64,000 bases of DNA from RYN-133 sp963754285. GTDB lineage: Bacteria > Actinomycetota > Actinomycetes > Mycobacteriales > Jatrophihabitantaceae. Positions 1-8,820 of the stretch are shown piece by piece; the first letter of the stretch is position 1; every line of letters begins with the position of its first letter. The notes under the pieces were generated by a model, which saw only the letters and a program-made list of their open reading frames with translations, had not been told where the DNA came from and did no database searches. Made by a program: the position numbers and the translations under genes. The DNA lies in NCBI GenBank assembly GCA_963754285.1, contig CAVWFN010000006.1, positions 372,001 to 436,000 on the forward strand, written 5' to 3'.

Positions 1-2
1 GG

Positions 3-953
3 TTAGGCGTGCGACGGTAGCTCGACGAAAGCCACGGTGGGACCTCCGCTGGGGCTGGTGAGTCGTAGCGTGCCATCTACAGCCTCGACTCGCTCTGCAA
101 GTCCGGCCAGCCCACCACCGGGCTCGATGCGCGCGCCCCCGGTGCCGTCGTCGCTGACCCGCAGCGATACCACGCCCGGCTGGTGCGTCACGGTCACCAC
201 GGCACGCCGTGCGTCGCTGTGCTTGGCGATGTTGGTGAGCAATTCGGCAACGCAGAAGTAGGCGATCGTCTCGATTGCGGCCGACGGCCGATCGGGAAGA
301 TCGACCACCACCTCGACCGGCAGGTTACTGCGGGCGGCAAGCACCGCCAGAGCGGGTCCCAGCCCTTCGTCCAACACCGGCGGATGGATGCCGCGTGCCA
401 AGTCGCGGAGTTCGCTGATCGCATCCATGGCTCCTCGGTGTGCAGCCTCGACCAGTTCAAGGGCTCGTTCGAGGTCGTCAGGTCGGGCGCCGGAGATGAC
501 CCGCTCGAGGTGCTCCCTGGTCAGTCCCAACTTCATCACCACCGCGACCATCTGAGCCTGCGCCCCGTCGTGCAGATCCTGCTCGATGCGGCGCAGTCGG
601 GCGGCGGCGTCGTCGATGACAAGAGCCCGTGTCCGTTCCAGCTCGCGAACTCGGGGGCCGTTCTGCAAGGCATCGAGAGTTCGCCTCCAGCGCGGCATCT
701 GGATGGCCAGCCACCCGTTGAGTCCGGCGGCTACGAACAGCAACGCCCCCCACCAGTGCCCAGATACACAGAAGATCGACCCCAGGGTCACGAGCCAGAT
801 CGCGACCACCCATCGAATGACTGCGACTCGCCTGACATCACGCCATCCGAATCGCCGGACCGTTGCCCGGATGATGTCTGGGACAGGCTTGGTCGATGGC
901 TGGACAGCTTCGCGCTCTGCCTGCGACGCTGCGCGTTCTTTTGCCTCGTGCAT
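3..953 (-). CDS. NarL-family sensor histidine kinase
   Basis: A 316-residue membrane sensor kinase of the HisKA_3/HATPase_c class that normally phosphorylates a LuxR-type response regulator. Two hydrophobic segments lie at about residues 43-62 and 66-84. The dimerisation box reads RRIEQDLHDG with the phospho-acceptor His at 128, and the ATP-binding N box (ELLTNIAKHS) and G box (DDGTGG) follow. I chose the ATG at 953 because GAGGAG precedes it by about eight bases; the open frame continues to 1346, but that stretch looks non-coding and overlaps the upstream gene. The stop is at the window edge, so a partner regulator would lie outside. The membrane module is duplicated just upstream. Confidence 0.82.
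   Translation of the reverse strand: MHEAKERAASQAEREAVQPSTKPVPDIIRATVRRFGWRDVRRVAVIRWVVAIWLVTLGSIFCVSGHWWGALLFVAAGLNGWLAIQMPRWRRTLDALQNGPRVRELERTRALVIDDAAARLRRIEQDLHDGAQAQMVAVVMKLGLTREHLERVISGARPDDLERALELVEAAHRGAMDAISELRDLARGIHPPVLDEGLGPALAVLAARSNLPVEVVVDLPDRPSAAIETIAYFCVAELLTNIAKHSDARRAVVTVTHQPGVVSLRVSDDGTGGARIEPGGGLAGLAERVEAVDGTLRLTSPSGGPTVAFVELPSHA
682..900 (-). repeat. Tandem duplication, copy inside kinase gene
   Basis: About 215 bp encoding the kinase membrane module. It is visibly similar to 1065-1280, with long shared blocks such as gagccagatcgcgacca; differences are mostly synonymous or conservative. Confidence 0.75.
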
Positions 954-1026
954 GGAAGAAGCTCCTCGCCCTGCATCGGCCGCCACCTCGGTGCCTGCGG
1001 TGTCGATCCTCATCCGATCGAGAGGT

Positions 1027-1350
1027 TTATCCCAGCGCCGGCCGCTGCTCAGCATCCAGAGCGTGCCTCCAGCGTGGCATCTGGTAGGCGAGCCACCCGT
1101 TGAGTCCGGCCGCCACGAACAGCAGCGCTCCCCACCACTGCCCGACAGCACAGAAGACCGACCCGAGGATGGTGAGCCAGATCGCGACCAGCACACGAAT
1201 AGTCGCAACGCGGTTGACGTCACGCCACCCGAACCGGCGGATCGTTCTCCGCACGGTCGCTGGGACGGGCTTGGTCGGTGAACGGAGGCTGTTCCCGGCG
1301 TGATCTGCTGATCGGTGGTCGGCCGTGAACCGGTCGTTGTGTTCATACAT
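1027..1350 (-). CDS. Small membrane protein, truncated paralogue of the adjacent kinase N-terminus
   Basis: A 107-residue protein with an AGGAG ribosome site six bases before its ATG. Residues 33-97 match residues 33-92 of the downstream kinase almost position for position (RRFGWRDV, two hydrophobic segments, WWGALLFVAAGLNGWLA, QMPRWR). It stops just after the second membrane segment, where the kinase would enter its dimerisation helix. It therefore contains the membrane sensor part only. It may be a relic of tandem duplication or a small protein that pairs with the kinase membrane domain. The good ribosome site and intact frame suggest it is still translated. Confidence 0.62.
   Translation of the reverse strand: MYEHNDRFTADHRSADHAGNSLRSPTKPVPATVRRTIRRFGWRDVNRVATIRVLVAIWLTILGSVFCAVGQWWGALLFVAAGLNGWLAYQMPRWRHALDAEQRPALG
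1065..1280 (-). repeat. Tandem duplication, copy in the small upstream gene
   Basis: Second copy of the membrane-module duplication, lying in the same orientation as 682-900. The two copies are separated by about 165 bp that contain the kinase start. Confidence 0.75.
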
Positions 1351-1653
1351 CGGGACTCCTGTGGATTCGGTGCCGGTCACTCGGCCGGCGACTTCCCAAT
1401 CCTGACGCCCACCACGCGAGAAGCCGACCGTGCGGGCACCCGAATCCCGGGGTACGGCTAGCACGAACCGAGACGTGCGCTCGATGCGCGAACCCTTCGA
1501 GCCACCCCCCACGGTCGTTGTTTAGTGACGATCAACGACGGTAGCGCGCGGTTGCGGGCGATCCAGCGTAGGTCGCGCACGAGCAATGATCAGCTCACTC
1601 CCCTGATTATCGACTCGCTGATGGGGCACCATCGCGTCGGCGGCCTCGATTCC

Positions 1654-1800
1654 GTCGACAAGGAGGGGCGCCGGGCAGCCAAGGCCGCCCGTCCCGTCGA
1701 CGCGCTGGTCAACGTGGTCAATCACGCGCTAACCGCTCGTCGACCTCGCCGCCATTACGTCGTCGGCAAAGACGCGAAGGTCGCGATCCCCTCGCCGAAC
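1654..1800 (+). pseudogene. Remnant of a short-chain dehydrogenase C-terminus
   Basis: The translation around 1654-1779 (VDKEGRRAAKAARPVDA, then HALTARRPRRHYVVGKDAK) closely resembles the last 50 residues of actinobacterial short-chain dehydrogenases, which commonly read HALTARRPRTRYLVG. No Rossmann core, active-site Tyr or Lys is present upstream, and after about 1780 the expected ending is out of frame. I read it as a decayed fragment. The whole interval 1351-1943 has no other supported gene. Confidence 0.5.
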
Positions 1801-1943
1801 ATGCACCCGGCCTCATCGAGGCCTGATTGCGCCCGGGATTCGAAAGAGTTGGTGCCGCCGACCGTGGGCGCTCTTGCCGAGCAATGCGCTCGTGCCATCA
1901 GACGATGGCCGGTCTGGGCATGAGGGTCGTGTCGGCCGTGATT

Positions 1944-3497
1944 TCAGTTGCGGATCAGGTCTGCGGCGTGTTCAGCGATCATGATCGTGGGGGCATTGGT
2001 ATTGCCACGCGGGATCGTGGGCATGACCGAGGCGTCGACGACGCGTAGTCGATCGATGCCGTGGACGCGGAGCTGTGGGTCGACGACTGAACCAATCGCG
2101 CAGCTCGAGGTCGGGTGATAAAGCGTCATGCCGGTTTGTCGCGCGAACGCGAGCAGGTCGTCCGCCGAGTCTGACTCCGGTACCTCGAACGGCCCCGAGA
2201 TGACCTGTCTGAGCGAAGGCTGGTTGGCGATGTCCAGCGTGATGCGCAGGCCCGCGACAATCGCTTCCCGATCCTCATGGGTAGTCAGGTAGTTGTGCTG
2301 AATACGGGGTGCTGACCTCGGGTCAGCCGACCGTAGCGTGACTGCGCCTCGGCTCGTGGGTGACAGCGTGCAGGGGCCGAGGGCGAACGCGGGCGCCGTC
2401 GGGATTCCGAGGTTCTCCTGGTACGACATCACCGGCGCCATATGGATCTGGACGTCGGGAGCGGCCAGGTCCGGTCGGGTGGTGAAAAAGCCGCCGGCCT
2501 CGGCGATGTTGGAGGTAAGCGGGCCCCGAGCCTCAGTCTCGAGTAACTCGATGTTGTCCGACGTCAGACAGGTTTCCAGCGTTTCGACCTCGGTCAGGTA
2601 GTTGACGAGCACGAACAAGTGGTCTTGCACGCCCTGACCGACGGGGAGGTCGGCATGGACGTCCAGCCCGAAGGACGATAGGGCTTCGGCTGGTCCGACG
2701 CCTGAGAGCATGAGCAGCTTCGGCGTCTCGTACGCACCCGCCGAAACGATGACCTCTCGTTCTGCTCTGATCGTCTCGAGCTGCCCACCGCGGCTGACTT
2801 CGACGCCGAGGGCGCGGCCGCTGTCGAGGATCACTCGGTGAACAAGGGCGTCCGTGAATGTGGTGAGGTTTGGACGATCCTCAGCGGGCGCCAGGAACGC
2901 GACCGACGTGCTGCACCGCATCCCGTCACGTTGGGTGAGCTGGTAGAAGCCGACACCGCTCTGGGTCGTACCGTTGAAATCGAGGTTGCGTGAGTACCCC
3001 GCCTCGACGCCTGCGGCAACGAAAGCCGCTGACAGCGGATGTAGCGACCGCCCGTCACTCACTGTCAACGGACCGCCCACGCCGTGATACCGATCCTCGC
3101 CGCGCTGGTTGTCCTCTGATCGACGAAAGTAGGGCAGGACATCGTCGTAGCCCCATCCGACCGCGCCAGCCGCCGCCCAGGTGTCGTAGTCGGCGGGATT
3201 GCCACGGATGTAGATCATCGCGTTGATCGAGCTACAACCGCCGAGAACCTTGCCCCTGGGCAGGAAGATCCGCCGCCCGTTGAGCCCCGGCTCGGCTTCG
3301 GAGTCAAGATCCCAGTCGTAAGGTCCCTTGAACAGTTCACTCCACGACACCGGCAGATGAATCTCCTCGGCGGCGTCGGGGCCACCCGCCTCGATAATTG
3401 CGACGGAGACGCTGGGGTCCTCCGACAATCGCGCCGCGAGCACGCACCCGGCTGACCCCGCGCCAACAACCACGTAGTCGTAGCTGGTAACAGTCAT
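1944..3497 (-). CDS. GMC-family FAD-dependent oxidoreductase (choline dehydrogenase-like)
   Basis: A 517-residue flavoprotein, full length for the glucose-methanol-choline family, which oxidises primary or secondary alcohols. The dinucleotide-binding motif is at the N-terminus (VVVGAGSAGCVLAARL with following E of IIEAGG). The first GMC signature region (PRGKVLGGCSSINAM) and the second (GAYETPKLLMLSGVG) are intact, and the C-terminus carries the catalytic His (HPTSSCAIG) and NTNAPTIMIAE. The start lies nine bases after the stop of the AhpD-like gene, so the two are probably one transcript. The substrate cannot be inferred; family members include choline, alcohol and polyethylene-glycol dehydrogenases. 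Confidence 0.9.
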   Translation of the reverse strand: MTVTSYDYVVVGAGSAGCVLAARLSEDPSVSVAIIEAGGPDAAEEIHLPVSWSELFKGPYDWDLDSEAEPGLNGRRIFLPRGKVLGGCSSINAMIYIRGNPADYDTWAAAGAVGWGYDDVLPYFRRSEDNQRGEDRYHGVGGPLTVSDGRSLHPLSAAFVAAGVEAGYSRNLDFNGTTQSGVGFYQLTQRDGMRCSTSVAFLAPAEDRPNLTTFTDALVHRVILDSGRALGVEVSRGGQLETIRAEREVIVSAGAYETPKLLMLSGVGPAEALSSFGLDVHADLPVGQGVQDHLFVLVNYLTEVETLETCLTSDNIELLETEARGPLTSNIAEAGGFFTTRPDLAAPDVQIHMAPVMSYQENLGIPTAPAFALGPCTLSPTSRGAVTLRSADPRSAPRIQHNYLTTHEDREAIVAGLRITLDIANQPSLRQVISGPFEVPESDSADDLLAFARQTGMTLYHPTSSCAIGSVVDPQLRVHGIDRLRVVDASVMPTIPRGNTNAPTIMIAEHAADLIRN

Positions 3498-3506
3498 CTC
3501 GCTGGA

Positions 3507-4097
3507 TCAGATCGCCGGTACTGGGCGGCCGACGATCATCGACGCCAGAAGGTCGCCGTCGAAGGCCTGAGCAGTCGGCGGATCTACTTGGACGCCCAGA
3601 CCATCGAGCACCCTGGTGAAGAAGGCGCGCGCACCGGCCGCGTAGACGACGCTGACAATGTCCGCGTCGTCGAGTCCGACCGCGCGCAGCGCGTCCACAT
3701 CGGCCTGGTCGACGCGAGCCGCGTCAACAGCCACCTTCGCCGCGAACTGATACACCGCACGATCGCTCGGCTCGAGAGCATTACCGGCAGGATCCTGCGC
3801 GATCAACCGCAACGTCGCCTCGTCGGCGCACACATCTCGCAAGAACATCGAATGCGCGATCGTGCACGCAGTCGAACGCAGCGCCCGGGCCGCAGCGAGC
3901 GTGGCCAACTCGAACTGGCGACGGTCCATACCGGACCGGATCGCACCGCTGAGTGCGTTCCACGCAGCCGCAACCTCCGGCCGGCCTCCGAACGCGTACA
4001 CATACTCCGGCAGGAAACCCCAACCGGCGCGTTGCTCGGCGTAGTAGTCGGCCGTCGCACCCTCAGCCGACTCCTCGCTGACCACGTCAACAAACAT
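3507..4097 (-). CDS. Carboxymuconolactone decarboxylase/AhpD-like protein
   Basis: A 196-residue all-helical protein of the CMD/AhpD superfamily, seen in the pattern GWGFLPEYVYAFGGRPEVAAAW, then an Ala-rich helix with CTIAHS, and a second half ending in an ADIVSVVYAAGARAFFTR segment. Only one Cys of the usual CxxC redox pair is present (C-T-I-A-H), so it is more likely a peroxidase-related or structural member than a disulfide reductase. The open frame extends to 4220; I prefer the ATG at 4097 (MFVDVVSEE), where homology-like sequence begins. It is first in a likely two-gene operon with the GMC oxidoreductase. Confidence 0.72.
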   Translation of the reverse strand: MFVDVVSEESAEGATADYYAEQRAGWGFLPEYVYAFGGRPEVAAAWNALSGAIRSGMDRRQFELATLAAARALRSTACTIAHSMFLRDVCADEATLRLIAQDPAGNALEPSDRAVYQFAAKVAVDAARVDQADVDALRAVGLDDADIVSVVYAAGARAFFTRVLDGLGVQVDPPTAQAFDGDLLASMIVGRPVPAI

Positions 4098-4322
4098 GGC
4101 TCCATCATCGCCGCCCACGCTCGCCATGACCAGAACGAAATCAAGCATCACGCGCCGCGCAGCCGCTACGGACCTCACGGCAGGTCTGCGGTGGGCAGCG
4201 CATACGCCACGCCCTGGCACGGATCCGCCGCACAGCGGCTCAAACCGAATCTGCAGCTGGTCGTGTGCTCCCCTCTGCCGATGAGCCGTGATCCGACGCC
4301 GGTTCGGTGGCGTGGCGCGCGG

Positions 4323-4742
4323 TTACGGTCGGCCGCGGACGATCTCCACCATGATGCCGTTCGGGTCTGGGAAGGCGAACGTTCCGAGTTCCGGGAATTC
4401 GCGGGTATCGATGCCGTCGGCGTCGAGACGCTCTCGCAGGTCGGCCACAGCCTGGGCGCTCGGCAGGTACAGGGCGACGTGCGCGAGGAGCCCAGGGCCA
4501 GAGCTGAACGACGACAGATTGGCCTCGGCGTCGGGAAGATCGAGTTCGCGGTTCTCCCAGAAGTGCAACCCGCGTCGGCCCGAGTCGATAACTTCCAGAT
4601 GCACGTAAGCGTGCCGACCTCGCGGCGAGTCGGCGACGTCGCTCGTGACTAGACCAAGGACCGAGCGGTAGAAGTCGAGCGTGCGGTCAAGGTCCCGCGT
4701 GTAAAGCGCGACGTGATGAATGCCAGCGAACTCGGCCGTCAT
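4323..4742 (-). CDS. VOC-family (glyoxalase/dioxygenase fold) protein
   Basis: A 139-residue single-domain vicinal oxygen chelate protein. It opens with GIHHVALYTRDLDRTLDFYRSVLGL, the classic first beta-alpha-beta module with a metal His, and ends with FAFPDPNGIMVEIVRG, which supplies the Glu metal ligand. A second His occurs in LLAHVALYLP. The family includes glyoxalase I, extradiol dioxygenases and antibiotic-binding proteins; the substrate is unknown. It is transcribed in the same direction as the two oxidoreductase genes but separated by about 225 bp. Confidence 0.85.
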   Translation of the reverse strand: MTAEFAGIHHVALYTRDLDRTLDFYRSVLGLVTSDVADSPRGRHAYVHLEVIDSGRRGLHFWENRELDLPDAEANLSSFSSGPGLLAHVALYLPSAQAVADLRERLDADGIDTREFPELGTFAFPDPNGIMVEIVRGRP

Positions 4743-5069
4743 GCGAGCGGGCTCCCGTCGACATCAGATCGTCGCAACAAACCGTACCGGGCAACCCGAC
4801 GTGCACCTTGGCCTCGCCACCCTCGGCGCGGTCCGCCGCCAGCGTGCGCGCACATCAGGGGCGATCCGGTCGTTCGATCCTCGCAAGCAGAGCGAAGCGG
4901 TGCGGCCGCGAGCGTGCGCCGGCGAACTGAACGCGCCAGCCCGAATCATGAACCGCTGACATCGTCTCGGGCTTGTTCTCACATAGACCCTCTCGTGAGA
5001 GCAGGCAAGACGTGTAAACGCTCTAGATCAAACGACCAGATCCGCCGATGATCCGGTCGTCATTGTTGA
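4743..5069. other. Intergenic stretch without a supported gene
   Basis: Open frames here have no recognisable domains, poor ribosome sites and no protein-like composition. I see no clear promoter, terminator or repeat. Confidence 0.4.
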
Positions 5070-5370
5070 TCACCCCACAACTCCCCGTTTGATGAGGGCT
5101 GACGGGGTCGGTGACATTACGTGCTCGGCCGCACCGTTCCGTTGTTGCCGATGAGTACCGTCGATCCATTCGCGTGAAGGTCTGAGACCCGCAGCGCCGA
5201 TCGAGGCACACCTCGACACGTAGCGGCGCTCGACGCACGACCGCCGCTGCAAGACGCACGCGCACACCATCTGTGCCGCCGATGGCCGAGCACCCCTGGC
5301 TCGGCGAACAACCGGCAATGCCGAGCAGAGACAAAAGTGACGTGACCAGGAGCGCCGCGCGCAACCTCAT
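5070..5370 (-). pseudogene. Small lipoprotein gene, probably frameshifted
   Basis: An ATG at 5370 opens a convincing lipoprotein signal (MRLRAALLVTSLLSLLGIAGC, lipobox GIAGC) followed by about 45 sensible residues (GVRVRLAAAVV, LRVEVCLDRRCG). After that the in-frame sequence turns Arg-rich. A neighbouring frame offers a better continuation around 5125-5170 (DLHANGSTVLIGNNGTV), suggesting a frameshift near 5170. The intact family is often 100-140 residues. Function unknown. Confidence 0.4.
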
Positions 5371-5385
5371 GGCGTCATCGTCCAC

Positions 5386-5938
5386 TAAGACTCATAGCGA
5401 TCATGGAACATTTGGTCACAACCCGGTTGCCTGCAATTGATCGAGCCCAACCGGATTGCCGCGATTTGGCGCCGGGGTTGTATCGGTCTCGCCGAGCAGG
5501 GAGCATTGGCAAGTCTGGTAGTGCCCACTGCCACGAACGCATGAGTCGAACCAACTCCTGCTGCCGCGGCACGATCGAAGAAAGTCAATCGTGTACTCGC
5601 CGAATGTGCCGGAGCCATCAGCGGCGCAGAACCCTGTACTCGCCGAGCAACATGCCCGCGAGCTTCGCGAGGCATGGGGGCACTCGGGCCACCCCGGGAA
5701 GCGCACCCGCAGCGGGATCATCGCTCGACTGCGTCGTGCGCTGACACGCCGCCGCTGAACACCCTGACTGTCGAGAGACACCGACCACGCGTGAATACGC
5801 GACACCGGCCGCGCTCTCGGGAGCTGTCGCGATGCCGCGACTAGCGTCGTCGTGTAGACCAACCCGGCCGACTCAGCCGCACAGCGGCCCTACGGATCTA
5901 GCGCGATCGGGCGTATCTAACGAGATGCTGCGGCACAG
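5386..5938. other. Low-coding stretch with a possible C-terminal gene fragment
   Basis: No complete gene is supported. On the plus strand the frame ending at 5759 reads plausibly at its end (LAEQHARELREAWGH, then GIIARLRRALTRRR) but has no convincing start or known domain. With the neighbouring broken lipoprotein and the upstream dehydrogenase remnant, this suggests decaying accessory DNA. Confidence 0.3.
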
Positions 5939-6601
5939 TTGAAGGACATGCAGACTTGGGTCGTGAGCATCGCGACTTGGTGGTTCGGACAGGTCACGCA
6001 TCATTCAGCACGGTGGACCGTGCCCGACGTCACCAGGCGCGGCCGAACGCTCGTCGTAGCGGTTGCATCGGCTTCAACGCTTGTGGCGTGCGCAAATCCG
6101 CAGACCCCAACTGCTGCCAGTGGCGGCGCTACTACTCACCGACAGCTGACGTCAAAGCAGATCTACGCAACCCCGGCTGAAACAACCACCCCGTCAACTG
6201 CGCCACCACCAATGGCGTCGGACAAGGCACGACCGGACGCCCCGTACCCCGTCACGCCTGCCGCGCTCGGCGCAGCGGCCGACCAATGGGCGACATCGGC
6301 AGGTGACTCAAGCCCAACCGACATCCAATACGTTGTAACGACTCTGTCGAACGCGGAGTCGCTCGCCTACGGAGACTCGACAACACGAGGCCCGGGGGTC
6401 GATCCGTCAGCCCCCGTCGCGCTCATCGCCGCACGCGGCACGTTCACCGGATCATCGATGCGAGTGCCACCCGGCGCGGCTGCACCAACCGGCTCCGTGC
6501 TGACGCTCATCGTCGACGCATCCGGAATATGCACCGACCAAGGCCTCTCTGGGGCATACCCCGATCTCAGCGCGCTCGGCACCGTGTCCTCAATAAGTTG
6601 A
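5939..6601 (+). CDS. Putative secreted lipoprotein of unknown function
   Basis: An unrecognised protein of up to 220 residues. After a positively charged stretch (RRGRT) there is a hydrophobic segment ending LVAC, a lipobox, followed by a low-complexity Thr/Pro/Ala linker and a roughly 110-residue folded-looking region (PVTPAALGAAADQW, TDIQYVVTTLSNAESLAYG, VALIAARGTFTGSSM). The true start may lie downstream of 5939, closer to the signal, because a 30-residue leader before it is unusual. It is likely anchored to the outer face of the membrane. It lies 234 bp before the sedolisin gene. Confidence 0.5.
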   Translation: MKDMQTWVVSIATWWFGQVTHHSARWTVPDVTRRGRTLVVAVASASTLVACANPQTPTAASGGATTHRQLTSKQIYATPAETTTPSTAPPPMASDKARPDAPYPVTPAALGAAADQWATSAGDSSPTDIQYVVTTLSNAESLAYGDSTTRGPGVDPSAPVALIAARGTFTGSSMRVPPGAAAPTGSVLTLIVDASGICTDQGLSGAYPDLSALGTVSSIS

Positions 6602-6835
6602 AGTCCTGTTGCTCTCCGCGGCTTTGGCGCCGACCCGCCGGATCGAACCCTGGCCCGCCTGAGCCGCCCCACCGGATCTAGCCGCGCATCGGCCCAACCG
6701 GATGTCTGCCGCGGACAGTGCACCGGATCCGGCAGGCCGCACTGCCGAAACCTTGCGGCAGAACGGTGGTCCAGTGTCGGGCCGATCCGAGATACTCCGT
6801 GAGGTCGCGAGATTCGCGGCCGGTGGGAGGGAACT

Positions 6836-8701
6836 ATGTCCGGCATCCGTCACCCGGGTCGCTCAGTTCGCGCGATGATCGTGTCGGTGTCGGTGGCGGT
6901 GGTTGCTCTGACGGCGTTCTCGCCGGCGCAGGGAGCGTCGGGGACGGCGGGTCGCGCCCATCCGATTGCCGTCCCGTCGTCAACGGCCTCGCAATACGCG
7001 ATCAACCGACGGATCTGCCCGCAGTCGAGCAAACCCCACACGATGAGTTGCTTCGCCATGGAGCGCGTGCCCGTCGCGAAGGGCACGCCGGGGGCGTACC
7101 GGCTCAGCCCGCGCCGAGGGCTCGCATCCGACGCGCGTGTATCCGGCTGCACCGGCACCGACCCGATCGCCCTCGGCCCGGCGGGCGGATACACACCCGC
7201 CGACCTCGCGGCGGCGTACAAGTACAACGCGCGCATCGCCCGTCCGCACCAAGTCGTCGGCATCGTCGATTGGTATGACAACCCGAATGCGCGAAGAAAC
7301 CTCAATTCGTTCGACGCCTGCTATGGACTGCCCACGGAGACCGGCTCGTCGTTCCGGAAGGTCAATCAGAACGGCAAGACGTCCCCGCTTCCCCGGCGTG
7401 ACGCCAACTCCGGTGTCGAGATCACCCTCGACATCCAATCCGTTCGCGCTGTGTGTCACACCTGCCGAATCTTGTTGGTCGAAGCCAAAGGACCAGCAGA
7501 CAGCGACTTGGCGGCCGCCGAGAACCGTGCCGTCGCCATGGGTGCCACCGAGATCAGCAACTCCTTCGGCGAGCCGGAGGGTTCGGTGAGACCGTCGGTT
7601 CTCGCCGCCTACAACCACCCGGGCGTCGTCATCACCGCCTCGACCGGCGACGACGGCTGGTTCGGGTGGGACTTCGCCAACAACAAGAAGGGGACGTCGC
7701 GATCGCGCGCGAACTTTCCCTCGACCGACCCGAATGTTGTCGCGGTCGGCGGTACGGCGATTCTGTTGAACAACAACGGCTCGCGAAGCGAAGAGGCAGT
7801 CTGGAACGAGAACGGCGTGGACGACAACGTCGGGCTGAACAAGGCGCACAGCCAGGGTGCCGGCGGCGGTGGTTGCAGCAAGCGATACACCGCGAAAGCC
7901 TGGCAGTCGGCCTACCCCGGCTACAACGCCGCGCGCTGCCACGGCAAGCGGCTCGCCGCGGACATCTCCGCAATCGCCGATCCGTCGACCGGCCTCGACA
8001 TCTACGACACCTTCGGACAACGGGGCTGGATGACCGTCGGAGGAACGTCGCTGGCATCGCCCGTCACCGCTGCTCTGTTCGCACTTGCCGGCGGTTCCGG
8101 CGGTGCGGCATACCCATCGAGCTCGCTGTACGTCAACGCCCACCGATCCGCCTCATCGGTGTTCGACGTCGTGCCGACCTCGGACGGATTCGCTTCTGGG
8201 AACTCCTTCTGCGGCGGCGACTCAACACTCAATTGCGGCAACTTCGTCTACAACAACTTCGGGAACCAGACCCACAATCCCAACGCGCTGGGCGGCGCGA
8301 TCGTCGACTGCAGCTTCCCTCGTAACAACACCGACCCGTCCGGCCCCCCGCCACGGGACTCGGAGTGCAACACCGTCAACGGCCTGGACGGTCCGACCGG
8401 CTTGGGCACGCCCAACTCGCTGCAGCTCTTCCGGTCGACTGCACCGACCGTGAGTCTCGCCGCCCCGGCGACGGCGAAGCGCCGCGCGTCCACGTCGTTC
8501 AAGGCGACGGCTCACGAACGGCTCTCGGGCATCCACGTCAACTCTTACGCCTACACCTTCGGCGACGGCCACAGCTCCACGTCAGGCTCACCGACCGCGC
8601 ACCATGCCTTCGCCCGTGCCGGCACCTACAACGTGACGCTCAAGGTCACCGACAGCGCGCATCAGGTCGTCATCGTGAGGCACAAGGTGAGGATCTCCTA
8701 G
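6836..8701 (+). CDS. Secreted sedolisin (S53) serine peptidase with C-terminal PKD domain
   Basis: A 621-residue exported protease with a GGGAGGGA ribosome site. A signal peptide ends near residue 33 (AFSPAQGASG). The catalytic domain spans about 110-540: Glu195 and Asp199 lie in the ExxxD motif (GVEITLDIQ), Asp272 in TASTGDDG supplies the oxyanion acid, and Ser405 sits in GGTSLASP. These four are the S53 tetrad rather than the subtilisin triad. A PKD-like beta domain (YTFGDGHSSTSGSPTAHHAF, GTYNVTLKVTD) closes the protein and probably binds substrate or cell surface. The usual long S53 propeptide is short (about 80 residues), and a cluster of Cys suggests disulfides. Confidence 0.85.
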   Translation: MSGIRHPGRSVRAMIVSVSVAVVALTAFSPAQGASGTAGRAHPIAVPSSTASQYAINRRICPQSSKPHTMSCFAMERVPVAKGTPGAYRLSPRRGLASDARVSGCTGTDPIALGPAGGYTPADLAAAYKYNARIARPHQVVGIVDWYDNPNARRNLNSFDACYGLPTETGSSFRKVNQNGKTSPLPRRDANSGVEITLDIQSVRAVCHTCRILLVEAKGPADSDLAAAENRAVAMGATEISNSFGEPEGSVRPSVLAAYNHPGVVITASTGDDGWFGWDFANNKKGTSRSRANFPSTDPNVVAVGGTAILLNNNGSRSEEAVWNENGVDDNVGLNKAHSQGAGGGGCSKRYTAKAWQSAYPGYNAARCHGKRLAADISAIADPSTGLDIYDTFGQRGWMTVGGTSLASPVTAALFALAGGSGGAAYPSSSLYVNAHRSASSVFDVVPTSDGFASGNSFCGGDSTLNCGNFVYNNFGNQTHNPNALGGAIVDCSFPRNNTDPSGPPPRDSECNTVNGLDGPTGLGTPNSLQLFRSTAPTVSLAAPATAKRRASTSFKATAHERLSGIHVNSYAYTFGDGHSSTSGSPTAHHAFARAGTYNVTLKVTDSAHQVVIVRHKVRIS

Positions 8702-8804
8702 TCCAAGCACGCCAAACCCATCGCGGACGGCCGAAGTTCGTCACGGTCATAGGGGACCGTGAGCGCACCCGTCTGATGCACTGCACGGACGGATCGTGCT
8801 GAGC

Positions 8805-8820
8805 CGGCCTCTTCAGGCCG
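8805..8820. terminator. Bidirectional hairpin between convergent genes
   Basis: Inverted repeat CGGCCT-cttc-AGGCCG lies between the sedolisin stop and the methyltransferase stop, and overlaps the latter. No strong U-tract is visible. Confidence 0.4.

Noticed and set aside
1027..1512. Longer start (1512) for the small kinase-like protein
   Set aside because: The first 54 residues look random; the AGGAG site points to ATG 1350.
4713..5051. Plus-strand frames of about 80-110 residues
   Set aside because: No ribosome site, domain or protein-like composition.
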